From contig RPFO01000050.1 of the NCBI GenBank assembly GCA_009746045.1, forward strand, positions 1,816,868 to 1,880,867: a DNA stretch of 64,000 nt, given 5' to 3'. A program made the position numbers and the translations under genes. Under the pieces are notes generated by a model. The model did not search any database, had not been told where the DNA came from, and worked only from the letters and a program-made list of their open reading frames with translations. Of the stretch, positions 52,047-64,000 are shown piece by piece (position 1 is the stretch's first letter; every line of letters begins with the position of its first letter). This stretch comes from Mesostigma viride. Its lineage: Eukaryota > Streptophyta > Mesostigmatophyceae > Mesostigmatales > Mesostigmataceae.

Positions 52047-52722
52047 CAGGCCATGTTCCTACCCCATGCACAAGGTAGTGTGTAGCATCCCGCCTAGCTT
52101 GGCATAGACATAAAAATAATTTATGTGGTGCACATGCAACACGTGCTCGATGCACAGCACTGTACATTTAGCTCGATGCACTGCAGAGTTCCTTGCGACT
52201 ATCGTATTGAGATCCAAATCATATGTGTGCTGCTCTCTCAGGACAAGAGCTTGTGCATAATATTGGTGATCCCTTTCCACGCAAAAGTCGGTCTCAATCA
52301 ACAGGCGACTGCGCACGCTTTGAAGAATACACCGTTTTGTTGGCTGACCTATTGATGGGCACTGCCTACCCGCAATCGGCAGCGCAGCTAAAATTTGATT
52401 TCGCTTCCTCATTGCTACAGCAAAATTTGGTGGGGCAAGTCTGCAAGAAGTGTCGCATCCGCCAAGCTCGCTTTCTACCTGTAGCGAAGCCAACGCTGAA
52501 CGCGTGCATTGCAAGAGTCAGCGATAACCCACATGCTCCCTCAACCAAAATTTTTACAAGGAATCTCCTCATATAAATGAGAGTACTGTCTGCATCAGCT
52601 CTTTATACTTTACCCATACTGGCAATTCACAACTGCCACTTGCTTCGACTCGAAAAGATACTAGAAAAATCTCCCTAACTCCCCAACAGGATTGCATGTT
52701 ATATAATCTCCTCACAAAGGCT
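52047..52722. other. Spacer downstream of the B9 gene
   Basis: Open frames of 117 and 151 codons overlap on opposite strands without motifs or signals; neither is supported. It may hold the 3' untranslated part of the B9-like gene. Confidence 0.35.
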
Positions 52723-54417
52723 TCAGCCGGCCGGGCCGTGGCATATCCCCCCCAATGGGCCGGCTTTCTTGCCCACCCGCCCCCGACCGTTCCCCTCTCC
52801 CAAACTCCCTATCCCCCTGCCTCCCCGCCCCCGCAGACAACGCCCTCTGCCGGCGGCTGGTGCCCAACCCCCCCTCACCCTCGCCCCCCTCGTCCTCCCG
52901 CCCATCTCGCCATCTGCCTTCCAGGGACCTAGGAGGCCCCTCCTGATCTCCGGAACCACCTGGCGCCTCCCGCGACAAACGTCGTCCACTCGGACCGCGA
53001 AGCCTCTCCACCCCGGGCGGCTCATCCTCCCCTCTCTCCGCCCCCCCGATCCCCCCCCCCGCTCCCGCTCCCTGTCCCTGGAGCTCCTACGACCCCGATC
53101 CAAACCCCCCGCGCTCCCCCGGTCCCTACCGTCAACCTCAACGTCCTCATTCCCCCCATCCCTGCGACCGCCACCCAGGGCCCCCTCCCGGTCCCTCCCC
53201 CGATCCCGTTCCCGCCCGCCCCTTTCCCGCTCCCCCTCGCCCCCCCTGTCCCGCCCTATCCCGGACGCCTCCCGGCGCACCCTGCCCCCCGTCTCTCTCC
53301 GCTCCAACCCTCTCCTCTCCCGCCGCGCCTCCCGGTCTTCCCCCCGTCGCACACTCATCGGTGGGACTCGGCCCTCCTCGTCAACAGCAGCATCCTCGCC
53401 GCCCCTCTGACCGGCGGCGGCGCGGTCGGCCCGGTCGGCGCGCGCCACCGCCGCGACCGCCCCCTCGCTGTCGCCTACGTACTTGAGACGCATCTCCTGC
53501 TCGTGGCGGCGCCGCACGCGGGAGAGCGCACGCTTCTCGACCGCCTCGAGCCGCAGCCGCGTGCGCTCCTCCTTGGCCGAGAGGGACGGCGGGCCAGGGT
53601 CCCTAGAGCCCCCAGCGAGCAGTGGCGAGATATCGTCGTCTTCGGGGGAGCCGTAGTCGGCGGCGCGGTCCCCCCCCATGCCATCGGCTGCGTCGCCCTC
53701 ATCCTCATCCTCGTCGCCGTCACGAGCGCCGAGCATGCTGGACAGGCCCTTGCCGTGCTTGACGACGCTCTCGGAGAAGATGTTATTCTTAGCGAAATCG
53801 CGCAGGATGACGGCAACCTTGAGCTGGAGCTTGCCCATGCCGATTGTCTGGATGTGGGCGCTGAACGCCTGGTCGCGGCTGTGGATGAAGTCCTCGTCCG
53901 CGAGCTGGGGGAGTCGGCCCGTGAAGAAGCCCGCGATCTCGTCGCCGCGCCGCGTCAGCCGGTTGTTGGGCCGCCACGCGGAGCACCAGAAGCTGTGCAT
54001 CCCGGGCGTCGTGGGCAGGGAGCAGATGGCGTAGGCGCAGAATTCGTCCATCCCGATGAACACGCTGCGCTGGTAGATGGTCAGGCACAGCTTCGGCCAG
54101 CCCTGCGCGGTCGTCGTGCTGTATTTGACGTCGATCGGATGGGACCAGATGGCCATGTCTTCGCCATCTAGGGTCGTGGACGCGAGCGTGCTTCCCTGGA
54201 AAATCCCTTGCTGCGGCTGCCATGCGGGATCGGCCACAAAGGACCATTCACACCGCATAGTCCTGTTCGGGAACCCGGAGGCGCCAACAATTTCTCCGAT
54301 GAAATGCACATCGGCAAATTTAGCTGCCGAAGGTCCTAGCCTGGTCTCTTGGTTCTTGCTGATGTCCACGGGCAAGCCTGCCCCTTTGTTTCGGAACGCG
54401 GATCTACTTGATTCCAT
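52723..54417 (-). CDS. B9 domain protein, B9D2-like, with long charged tail
   Basis: 564-codon frame from ATG 54417. Residues about 36-210 match B9D2: ADVHFIGEIVGASGFPN near the N terminus, GEDMAIWSHPIDVKY, GWPKLCLTIY, AICSLPTTPGMHSFWCSAWR, FFTGRLPQLADEDFI and a final GKLQLKVAVILRDF strand. B9D2 acts with B9D1 and MKS1 in the ciliary transition zone (MKS module), gating entry to the cilium. The 34-residue N-terminal extension may be a separate exon: GCAG|CTAAATTTGC inside it looks like an acceptor. After the domain comes about 350 residues of Asp/Glu, then Arg/Gly/Asp/Glu-rich disordered sequence not found in typical B9D2 (about 175 residues); it could be real or partly intron and untranslated sequence. 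Confidence 0.75.
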   Translation of the reverse strand: MESSRSAFRNKGAGLPVDISKNQETRLGPSAAKFADVHFIGEIVGASGFPNRTMRCEWSFVADPAWQPQQGIFQGSTLASTTLDGEDMAIWSHPIDVKYSTTTAQGWPKLCLTIYQRSVFIGMDEFCAYAICSLPTTPGMHSFWCSAWRPNNRLTRRGDEIAGFFTGRLPQLADEDFIHSRDQAFSAHIQTIGMGKLQLKVAVILRDFAKNNIFSESVVKHGKGLSSMLGARDGDEDEDEGDAADGMGGDRAADYGSPEDDDISPLLAGGSRDPGPPSLSAKEERTRLRLEAVEKRALSRVRRRHEQEMRLKYVGDSEGAVAAVARADRADRAAAGQRGGEDAAVDEEGRVPPMSVRRGEDREARRERRGLERRETGGRVRREASGIGRDRGGEGERERGGRERDRGRDREGALGGGRRDGGNEDVEVDGRDRGSAGGLDRGRRSSRDRERERGGGSGGRREGRMSRPGWRGFAVRVDDVCRGRRQVVPEIRRGLLGPWKADGEMGGRTRGARVRGGWAPAAGRGRCLRGRGGRGIGSLGEGNGRGRVGKKAGPLGGICHGPAG

Positions 54418-55283
54418 TGGCTAGTGCAGCTCGTGTCATACTTTCGTTACGTTGGAGGAGCCCATGAACCTGACAAAGCTCAAGATGTGCACAGGTATTA
54501 TACCCCACGTTTCCCACGTATCCCAGGCAGTTTGCTTCATTATGTCGGCATCATCTGGGCCCGGGACCATTACCTAAGAAGAGAGAGAATATCAGGCATT
54601 AATTAATGAGGCATAGCTTGCTAAAATGGAGCTAAGCTTACGTGATGATGCATGAGAGCGCGTTTGGCTTTGGCAGGACGCACTTGGTTTCTAAATTTCG
54701 CGCGCCCTTGTCGAACCCCCGTCTTGCAGCAGGGCTGCAGTGCGGAAATTCCCGCTGAAACCCGTCACTCGTCAGTCGTCAGGGTCGGTGACTTACGCCG
54801 GCAGAAGATACTTACGCCGCGCTGGCGTACGACAGCAGAAGCAGGACATAAAGAAGCCGGTACATTTACATACGTGGGTGTCCCCAAGACACCAATGCGA
54901 TTTGATGCCAACAGGCAAACCAGCATGCCAGATGAAGGTTCTTCTCTGTGTGCCAATGGTGGCACGAATGCGCAAGGTGCTGCAGCATCCCATCTAACTG
55001 GACACAAACCGCCTTGTCGCAGTTTTATTCCTGTACCCAAAAGTGTGTTCATAAGAAGGCGGCCAACGTTGACTTTCGTTAACAAGACTGGCCTTACGGA
55101 ATAAAGAGTACCGCCCGGTGTTTATAATAGGATAAACGCCGAACGGGTTTCGCTCTGATGGGAATTACGGCACTATTGGCGTACCTCAACCAGCAACCTT
55201 AGTACTGACTGCTGATTTTCACAGCATAAAAATGGAGGGGGCACAACTGGCTTGATATATCTAGCAGTTTCTACTCACCAAAC
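54418..55283 (+). other. Region between B9-like gene and bTHX-like gene, with an uncertain open frame
   Basis: The plus frame 54652-55104 (150 codons, starting MRARLALAGRTWFLNFARP) ends exactly at an AATAAA (TAA inside GGAATAAAG), and its N terminus is basic and hydrophobic like a transit peptide. No domain is recognised, and an opposite-strand frame of 106 codons covers the same stretch. A small organellar protein is possible, but support is weak. The rest is spacer. Confidence 0.25.
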
Positions 55284-55850
55284 ATGACGGGAAAGCTTAG
55301 GTCTGGTTTGTCAGCGTTGTCGAATCTTAGCCGGTTAAGTCAATGTGCAAACGCGCCATCCCGATGCAACAATTACGTCGGGTTTAGGGTTGGTGTAGAA
55401 AGCTGGCCTATGGCCACAGCCTCTCCGCTTGCCCCCGTGGTTGGTGCGACGGAAACACAATTCCCACCTCGAAACAATGTCCCGAGTTTGAGTGAGTTTG
55501 GGAACGGTGGAGCGTCAAGCATTTCCCGTGCATGGAACATCTTGCTGTTGTTCCGCTTTCAACGCCTCCGGATTCATAATTATATTCGCTCTCTTCCTTG
55601 TGTTCTAACCGTTTGCAGCAGCTTTCTTGGTTGTCCTCTCCCGGTCCCCCTCGATAACTTCGCGGCACGGCGTGCGAGCAGGGTCCCTGCCGCCGGCGTC
55701 AATCGCATGCCCGCGCATGTCGCCTGCTGTCCACGACGGCACCCCACAAGCGCCGCTGCTGACGGGCAAGGGCGACCGAAGGACATGGAGGGGCAAGCTT
55801 ATCCTGGGAACCTACGGAGTTGTGAGTGCCTGTAAAGGCGTTCCTGTATG
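55284..55850 (+). CDS. Candidate organellar ribosomal protein bTHX (S31 type), spliced
   Basis: Exon 1 starts at ATG 55284 (MTGKLRSGLSALSNLSRLS), a basic Ser/Leu-rich leader typical of import signals. A second exon is likely from an acceptor at CCGTTTGCAG (about 55618) and uses another frame, ending with GKGDRRTWRGKLILGTYG near 55815, before a GTGAGT donor. The core G-K-G-D-R-R-T-x-x-G-K-x-x-x-G-T-Y-G matches the short bacterial THX / plant mitochondrial S31 signature (GRGD.KT.KGK...GSYG). bTHX lies at the head of the small ribosomal subunit. The donor of exon 1 and the final exon were not resolved. The gene is divergent from the B9-like gene. Confidence 0.5.
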
Positions 55851-56255
55851 ATCCACCCTCAAGCCATGCATGTTCCCTTCCCCCACAAGCCATGCAGTGG
55901 GAAATAGTAGTGGCAGTGGCGGTGCCGGCGCCGGGGCCGGGGCCGGTGGCGATGGCGGGGGCTGGGGCGGGGACGGGGGCGATGGCGGGGGCAGTGGTTG
56001 CTTGATGAGGCTACAGCGGCGCGGGCAGTGCCAGTGTCTAGTGGATATCATACCATATGCTTCTGGTGGGATGCTACAGGTCCACCACACAGCATCACAA
56101 TATTTATGAGCTTTCCAGTACCCCTCGAGCTGTGTGCACTAGTTAGGCATCAGCCAGCCAGCCCGTTGTTCTTAGGAGGTGCATACGGGCATTGTAAGGC
56201 ACGAAGGACATAACGACGACATTAACTAGCACTTAGCCGCCCATTTGTCCTGTGC
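55851..56255. other. Spacer with GGGGCC/GGCGGT-rich tract
   Basis: 55915-55995 is a Gly-codon-like run of GGCGGT, GGCGCC and GGGGCC words. Elsewhere no gene is seen. The satellite begins just after. Confidence 0.4.
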
Positions 56256-56265
56256 AGGACTCGCC

Positions 56266-56566
56266 CACCTGCCCACCTGCTTGCCCACCTGCTTGCCCAC
56301 CTGCTTGCCCACCTGCTTGCCCACCTGCTTGCCCACCTGCTTGCCCACCTGCTTGCCCACCCGCTTGCCCACCCGCTTGCCCACCTGCTTGCCCACCTGC
56401 TTGCCCACCTGCTTGCCCACCTGCTTGCCCACCTGCTTGCCCACCTGCTTGCCCACCTGCTTGCCCACCTGCTTGCCCACCCGCTTGCCCACCTGCTTGC
56501 CCACCTGCTTGCCCACCTGCTTGCCCACCTGCCTGCCTGCCTATCTGCCCACCTACTTGCCCACCC
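56266..56566 (+). repeat. 12-bp minisatellite
   Basis: About 25 copies of TGCTTGCCCACC with occasional T-to-C change (CCGCTTGCCCAC). Because 12 is a multiple of 3, it stays open in several frames; the resulting VGKQ or PTCL repeats are not proteins. Confidence 0.95.
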
Positions 56567-56583
56567 GCCAGCCCGCGGGTAAG

Positions 56584-57180
56584 TGAACACCTGAACACCT
56601 GAACACCTGAACACCTGAACACCTGAACACCTGAACACCTGAACACCTGAACACCTGAACACCTGAACACCTGAACACCTGAACACCTGAACACCTGAAC
56701 ACCTGAACACCTGAACACCTGAACACCTGAACACCTGAACACCTGAACACCTGAACACCTGAACACCTGAAAACCTGAACACCTGAACACCTGAACACCT
56801 GAACACCTGAACACCTGAACACCTGAACACCTGAACACCTGAACACCTGAAAACCTGAACACCTGAACACCTGAACACCTGAACACCTGAAAACCTGAAC
56901 ACCTGAACACCTGAACACCTGAACACCTGAACACCTGAACACCTGAACACCTGAACACCTGAACACCTGAACACCTGAAAACCTGAACACCTGAAAACCT
57001 GAACACCTGAACACCTGAACACCTGAACACCTGAACACCTGAACACCTGAACACCTGAACACCTGAACACCTGAACACCTGAACACCTGAACACCTGAAC
57101 ACCTGAACACCTGAACACCTAAGCACCTGAGCACCTGAACACCTGAACACCTGAACGCCTGAACACCTGAAAACATGACC
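56584..57180 (+). repeat. 8-bp satellite, CTGAACAC type
   Basis: About 70 units of CTGAACAC, very uniform, with a few CTGAAAAC variants. It grades at 57120-57245 through CTGAGCAC and CTGACCAC into the next array. Confidence 0.95.
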
Positions 57181-60100
57181 ACCTGAACTCCTGACCACTT
57201 GACTACCTGACCACCTGACCACCTGACCACCTGACCCCCTGACCACATGACCACATGACCACATGAGCACATGAGCACATGAGCACATGACCACATGACC
57301 ACATGACCACCTGACCACATGACCCCATGACCACATGACCACATGACCACATGAACACATAAACACATGACCACATGACCACATGAACACATGACCACAT
57401 GACCACATGAACACATGACCACATGACCACATGACCACATGACCACATGACCACATGACCACATGACCACATGAACACATAAACACATGACCACATGACC
57501 ACATGAACACATGACCACATGACCACATGACCCCATGACCCCATGACCACATGACCACATGACCACATGACCACATGACCACATGACCACATGACCACAT
57601 GACCCCATGACCACATGACCACATGACCACATGACCCCATGACCCCATGACCCCATGACCACATGAACACATGACCACATGACCACATGAACACATGACC
57701 ACATGAACACATAAACACATGACCACATGACCACATGAACACATGACCACATGACCACATGACCACATGAGCACATGACCACATGAACACATGAGCACAT
57801 GACCACATGAACACATGAACACATGAGCACATGACCCCATGACCACATGACCCCATGACCCCATGACCACATGACCACATGAACACATGAACACATGAAC
57901 ACATGACCCCATGAACACATGACCACATGACCACATGACCACATGAGCACATGACCACATGACCCCATGACCCCATGACCACATGACCACATGACCACAT
58001 GACCACATGAACACATGACCACATGACCACATGACCCCATGACCCCATGACCACATGACCACATGAACACATAAACACATGACCACATGACCACATGAAC
58101 ACATGACCACATGACCACATGACCACATGACCACATGACCCCATGACCACATGACCACATGACCACATGACCCCATGACCACATGACCCCATGAACACAT
58201 GACCACATGACCCCATGACCACATGACCACATGACCACATGAACACATGAACACATGACCACATGACCACATGACCACATGACCACATGACCACATGACC
58301 ACATGACCCCATGACCCCATGACCACATGACCACATGACCACATGACCACATGACCCCATGACCCCATGACCACATGACCGCATGACCACATGACCACAT
58401 GACCACATGACCCCATGACCACATGACCACATGACCACATGACCACATGACCACATGACCACATGAACACATGAACACATGACCACATGAACACATGACC
58501 ACATGACCACATGACCCCATGACCACATGACCCCATGACCCCATGACCACATGACCACATGAGCACATGACCACATGACCCCATGACCACATGACCACAT
58601 GACCACATGAACACATGAACACATGACCACATGAACACATGACCACATGACCACATGACCACATGACCACATGACCCCATGACCCCATGACCACATGACC
58701 ACATGACCACATGACCACATGACCCCATGACCCCATGACCACATGACCGCATGACCACATGACCACATGACCACATGACCCCATGACCACATGACCACAT
58801 GACCACATGACCACATGACCACATGACCACATGACCACATGACCACATGACCACATGACCACATGACCACATGACCACATGAGCACATGAACACATGACC
58901 ACATGACCACATGACCACATGACCACATGACCACATGACCACATGACCACATGACCACATGACCCCATGACCCCATGACCACATGACCACATGACCCCAT
59001 GACCACATGAACACATGAACACATGAACACATGACCACATGACCACATGACCACATGACCACATGACCACATGACCACATGACCACATGACCACATGACC
59101 ACATGACCCCATGACCACATGAGCACATGAACACATGACCACATGACCACATGACCTCATGACCCCATGACCCCATGACCCCATGACCACATGACCACAT
59201 GAACACATGAACACATGACCACATGAACACATGACCACATGAACACATGAACACATGAGCACATGAACACATGACCACATGACCACATGACCACATGACC
59301 ACATGACCACATGACCACATGACCACATGACCACATGACCCCATGACCACATGAGCACATGACCCCATGACCCCATGACCACATGACCACATGAACACAT
59401 GACCACATGAACACATGACCACATGACCACATGACCCCATGAACACATGACCACATGAACACATGACCACATGACCACATGAACACATGACCACATGACC
59501 CCATGACCCCATGACCACATGACCACATGAGCACATGACCACATGACCACATGACCACATGACCCCATGACCCCATGACCCCATGACCACATGACCACAT
59601 GACCACATGACCACATGACCACATGAACACATGACCACATGACCACATGACCACATGACCACATGACCACATGAACACATGACCACATGAACACATGACC
59701 ACATGACCACATGACCACATGAACACATGACCACATGACCACATGACCACATGAACACATGAACACATGAACACATGACCACATGACCACATGACCACAT
59801 GACCACATGAACACATGAGCACATGACCACATGAACACATGAACACATGACCACATGAACACATGACCACATGACCACATGACCCCATGACCCCATGACC
59901 CCATGACCCCATGACCCCATGACCACATGACCACATGACCACATGACCACATGACCCCATGAACACATGACCACATGACCACATGACCCCATGACCACAG
60001 GACCACATGACCACATGACCCCATGACCACATGACCACATGACCACATGAGCACATGAACACATGAGCACATGACCACATGACCACATGACCACATGAGC

Positions 60101-63100
60101 ACATGAACACATGAACACATGACCACATGACCCCATGACCACAGGACCACATGACCACATGACCCCATGACCACATGACCACATGAACACATGACCACAT
60201 GAACACATGACCACATGAACACATGACCACATGAACACATGAACACATGAACACATGACCACATGAACACATGACCACATGACCACATGACCTCATGACC
60301 CCATGACCCCATGACCCCATGACCCCATGACCACATGACCCCATGACCCCATGACCCCATGACCCCATGACCACATGACCCCATGACCACATGAACACAT
60401 GACCACATGAACACATGACCACATGACCACATGACCACATGACCCCATGACCACATGACCACATGACCACCTGGCCACATGACCACATGACCACATGACC
60501 ACATGACCACATGACCACATGACCACATGACCACATGAGCACATGACCACATGACCACATGACCCCATGACCACATGACCACATGACCACATGAACACAT
60601 GACCACATGACCACATGACCACATGACCACATGACCACATGAACACATGAACACATGACCGCATGAACACATGACCACATGACCACATGACCACATGAGC
60701 ACATGACCACATGACCACATGACCACATGACCACATGAACACATGACCACATGACCACATGACCACATGACCACATGACCACATGACCGCATGAACACAT
60801 GACCACATGACCACATGACCACATGACCACATGACCACATGACCACATGAACACATGAACACATGACCGCATGAACACATGACCACATGACCACATGACC
60901 ACATGACCACATGAGCACATGACCACATGACCACATGACCACATGACCACATGAGCACATGACCACATGACCACATGACCACATGACCACATGACCACAT
61001 GACCACATGAGCACATGACCACATGACCCCATGAACACATGACCACATGACCACATGACCACATGACCACATGAACACATGACCCCATGACCACATGACC
61101 CCTTGACCCCATGACCCCATGACCACATGACCACATGACCCCATGACCACATGACCCCATGACCACATGACCCCATGACCACATGACCACATGACCACAT
61201 GACCACATGACCACATGACCACATGAGCACATGACCACATGACCCCATGAACACATGACCACATGACCACATGACCACATGACCCCATGACCCCATGACC
61301 CCATGACCCCATGACCCCTTGACCCCATGACCCCATGACCACATGACCACATGACCCCATGACCACATGACCCCATGACCACATGACCCCATGACCACAT
61401 GACCACATGACCACATGACCGCATGACCACATGACCACATGACCACATGACCCCATGACCCCATGACCACATGACCACATGACCACATGACCACATGACC
61501 CCATGACCCCATGACCACATGAGCACATGACCACATGACCACATGACCACATGACCACATGACCACATGACCACATGACCACATGACCACATGACCACAT
61601 GACCACATGACCACATGACCCCATGACCCCATGACCACATGACCACATGACCACATGAGCACATGACCACATGAACACATGACCACATGAACACATGACC
61701 ACATGACCACAGGACCACATGACCACATGACCACATGACCACATGACCACATGACCACATGACCACATGACCACATGACCCCATGACCACATGACCACAT
61801 GACCACATGACCACATGAACACATGACCACATGAACACATGACCCCATGACCACATGACCACATGAACACATGACCACATGACCACATGACCACATGACC
61901 ACATGACCACATGACCACATGACCACATGACCACATGACCACATGACCACATGACCACATGACCACATGACCACATGACCACATGACCACATGACCACAT
62001 GACCACATGACCACATGACCACATGACCCCATGACCACATGACCACATGACCACATGACCACATGACCCCATGACCCCATGACCACATGACCACATGACC
62101 ACATGACCACATGAACACATGACCACATGACCACATGAACACATGACCACATGACCACAGGACCACATGACCACATGACCACATGACCACAGGACCACAG
62201 GACCACAGGACCACAGGACCACATGACCACATGACCACATGAGCACATGACCACATGACCACATGACCACAGGACCACATGACCACATGACCACATGACC
62301 ACATGACCACATGACCACATGACCACATGAACACATGACCACATGAACACATGACCACATGACCACATGACCACATGACCACATGACCACATGACCACAT
62401 GACCACATGACCACATGACCACATGACCACATGACCACATGACCACATGAACACATGAGCACATGACCCCATGACCACATGACCACATGACCACATGACC
62501 ACAGGACCACATGACCACATGACCACATGACCACATGACCACATGACCACATGACCCCATGACCACATGACCACATGAACACATGACCACCTGGCCACAT
62601 GACCACATGACCACATGACCACATGACCGCATGACCACATGAACACATGACCACATGAACACATGACCACATGAACACATGACCACATGACCACATGAAC
62701 ACATGACCACATGACCACATGACCACATGACCACATGACCACATGACCACATGACCACATGACCACATGACCACATGACCACATGACCACATGACCACAT
62801 GACCACATGACCACATGACCACATGACCACATGACCACATGACCACATGACCACATGACCACATGACCCCATGACCCCATGACCCCATGAACACATGAAC
62901 ACATGAACACATGAACACATGAACACATGACCACATGACCCCATGACCCCATGACCCCATGACCACATGACCACATGACCCCATGAACACATGACCACAT
63001 GACCACATGACCCCATGACCACAGGACCACATGACCACATGACCCCATGACCACATGACCACATGACCACATGAGCACATGAACACATGAGCACATGACC

Positions 63101-64000
63101 ACATGACCACATGACCACATGAGCACATGAACACATGAACACATGACCACATGACCCCATGACCACAGGACCACATGACCACATGACCCCATGACCACAT
63201 GACCACATGACCGCATGAGCACATGAACACATGAGCACATGACCACATGACCACATGACCACATGAACACATGAACACATGAACACATGACCACATGACC
63301 ACATGACCCCATGACCACATGAACACATGAACACATGACCACATGACCACATGACCACATGACCACATGACCACATGACCACATGACCCCATGACCCCAT
63401 GACCACATGAACACATGACCACATGACCACATGACCACATGACCACATGAACACATGACCACATGACCACATGAACACATGACCCCATGACCACATGACC
63501 ACATGACCACAGGACCACATGAACACATGACCCCATGAACACATGACCACATGAACACATGACCACATGACCACATGACCGCATGAACACATGACCACAT
63601 GACCACATGACCACATGAGCACATGACCACATGACCACATGACCACATGACCACATGAACACATGACCACATGACCACATGACCACATGACCACATGACC
63701 ACATGACCACATGAACACATGAACACATGACCGCATGAACACATGACCACATGACCACATGACCACATGAGCACATGAACACATGAACACATGACCGCAT
63801 GAACACATGACCACATGACCACATGACCACATGACCACATGAACACATGACCGCATGAACACATGACCACATGACCACATGACCACATGAGCACATGAAC
63901 ACATGAACACATGACCGCATGAACACATGACCACATGACCACATGACCACATGACCACATGACCACATGACCACATGAACACATGAACACATGACCGCAT
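57181..64000 (+). repeat. 8-bp satellite, ATGACCAC type, runs off the right edge
   Basis: About 850 units of ATGACCAC with recurrent variants ATGAACAC, ATGACCCC, ATGAGCAC, ATGACCGC, AGGACCAC and ATAAACAC. The minus strand lacks stop codons in all frames for most of its length, giving apparent frames up to 2,585 codons with WSCGHVVM repeats. These follow from the unit (24 bp = 8 codons) and have no start context, domain or codon structure of a gene. Confidence 0.97.

Noticed and set aside
52059-52576. Overlapping 151- and 117-codon frames
   Set aside because: Opposite strands, no motif, no promoter or 3' signal; neither can be preferred.
52769-53410. 213-codon Pro/Arg/Ser-rich plus-strand frame
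   Set aside because: Antisense of the charged tail of the B9D2-like frame; low complexity on both strands, with the sense side anchored by the B9 domain.
56233-63990. 2,585-codon open frame and three other very long frames on the minus strand
   Set aside because: They are fully explained by 8-bp satellite units without stop codons; there are no domains, no start context, and they run through three unrelated repeat arrays.
57181-64000. CRISPR-like regular repeat
   Set aside because: Units are 8 bp with no spacers of unique sequence; a eukaryotic satellite.

Overview
The window looks like nuclear DNA of a flagellated single-celled eukaryote, most likely a green alga. The evidence is GT-AG introns, AATAAA-type 3' signals, an interstitial TTTAGGG telomere-type array, a cilium transition-zone gene (B9D2-like) and a candidate organellar ribosomal protein gene (bTHX-like). 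No rRNA gene, canonical tRNA gene, bacterial operon or CRISPR array was seen. The species cannot be fixed from the sequence.

Region 1 (1-14.4 kb) is a compact cluster of short genes without close recognisable relatives. It holds two divergent Cys-rich RING-like genes sharing a promoter region packed with CCCGTGG/CCACGGG elements, an F-box-like gene, two related chromodomain-like genes, a lectin-fold (LamG plus bacterial Ig-like) gene only 38 bp from a possible virion-type beta protein, a small Zn-binding gene and a coiled-coil gene. Three of these genes each carry one reading-frame break. The content and tight spacing resemble integrated viral DNA, but no major capsid, ATPase or polymerase gene is visible. 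Non-coding parts hold 8-bp satellite arrays, inverted repeats and the telomere-like tract.

Region 2 (14.4-20.4 kb) holds a 1-kb perfect foldback element and a multi-exon minus-strand host gene encoding about fifteen copies of a 26-residue Lys/Glu/Gly/Ala-rich repeat, with a 357-bp tandem triplication in its intronic part.

Region 3 (20.8-44.7 kb) is a nest of LTR retrotransposons. An old plus-strand element (E0) is split by a palindromic-terminus element, by a complete minus-strand element E1 (identical 378-bp LTRs, TSD CCTCT) and by a three-LTR composite element E2 (TSD ATGGG). E1 itself carries another palindromic-terminus element (TSD GCACC) and a SINE with a 17-bp TSD. E0 reads in frame across the E1 and E2 insertion points. 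All elements have AGTT...AACT ends and 5-bp TSDs. In all three autonomous elements the retropepsin-like domain lies between integrase and reverse transcriptase, and in the two with a readable active site the triad is DTN/DTQ rather than DTG.

Region 4 (45-52 kb) holds two decayed LINEs and many short SINE-like copies with microsatellite tails. Region 5 (52.7-55.9 kb) holds the B9D2-like and bTHX-like genes. Region 6 (56.2-64.0 kb) is a 12-bp minisatellite followed by more than 7 kb of 8-bp satellite whose very long open frames are not genes.
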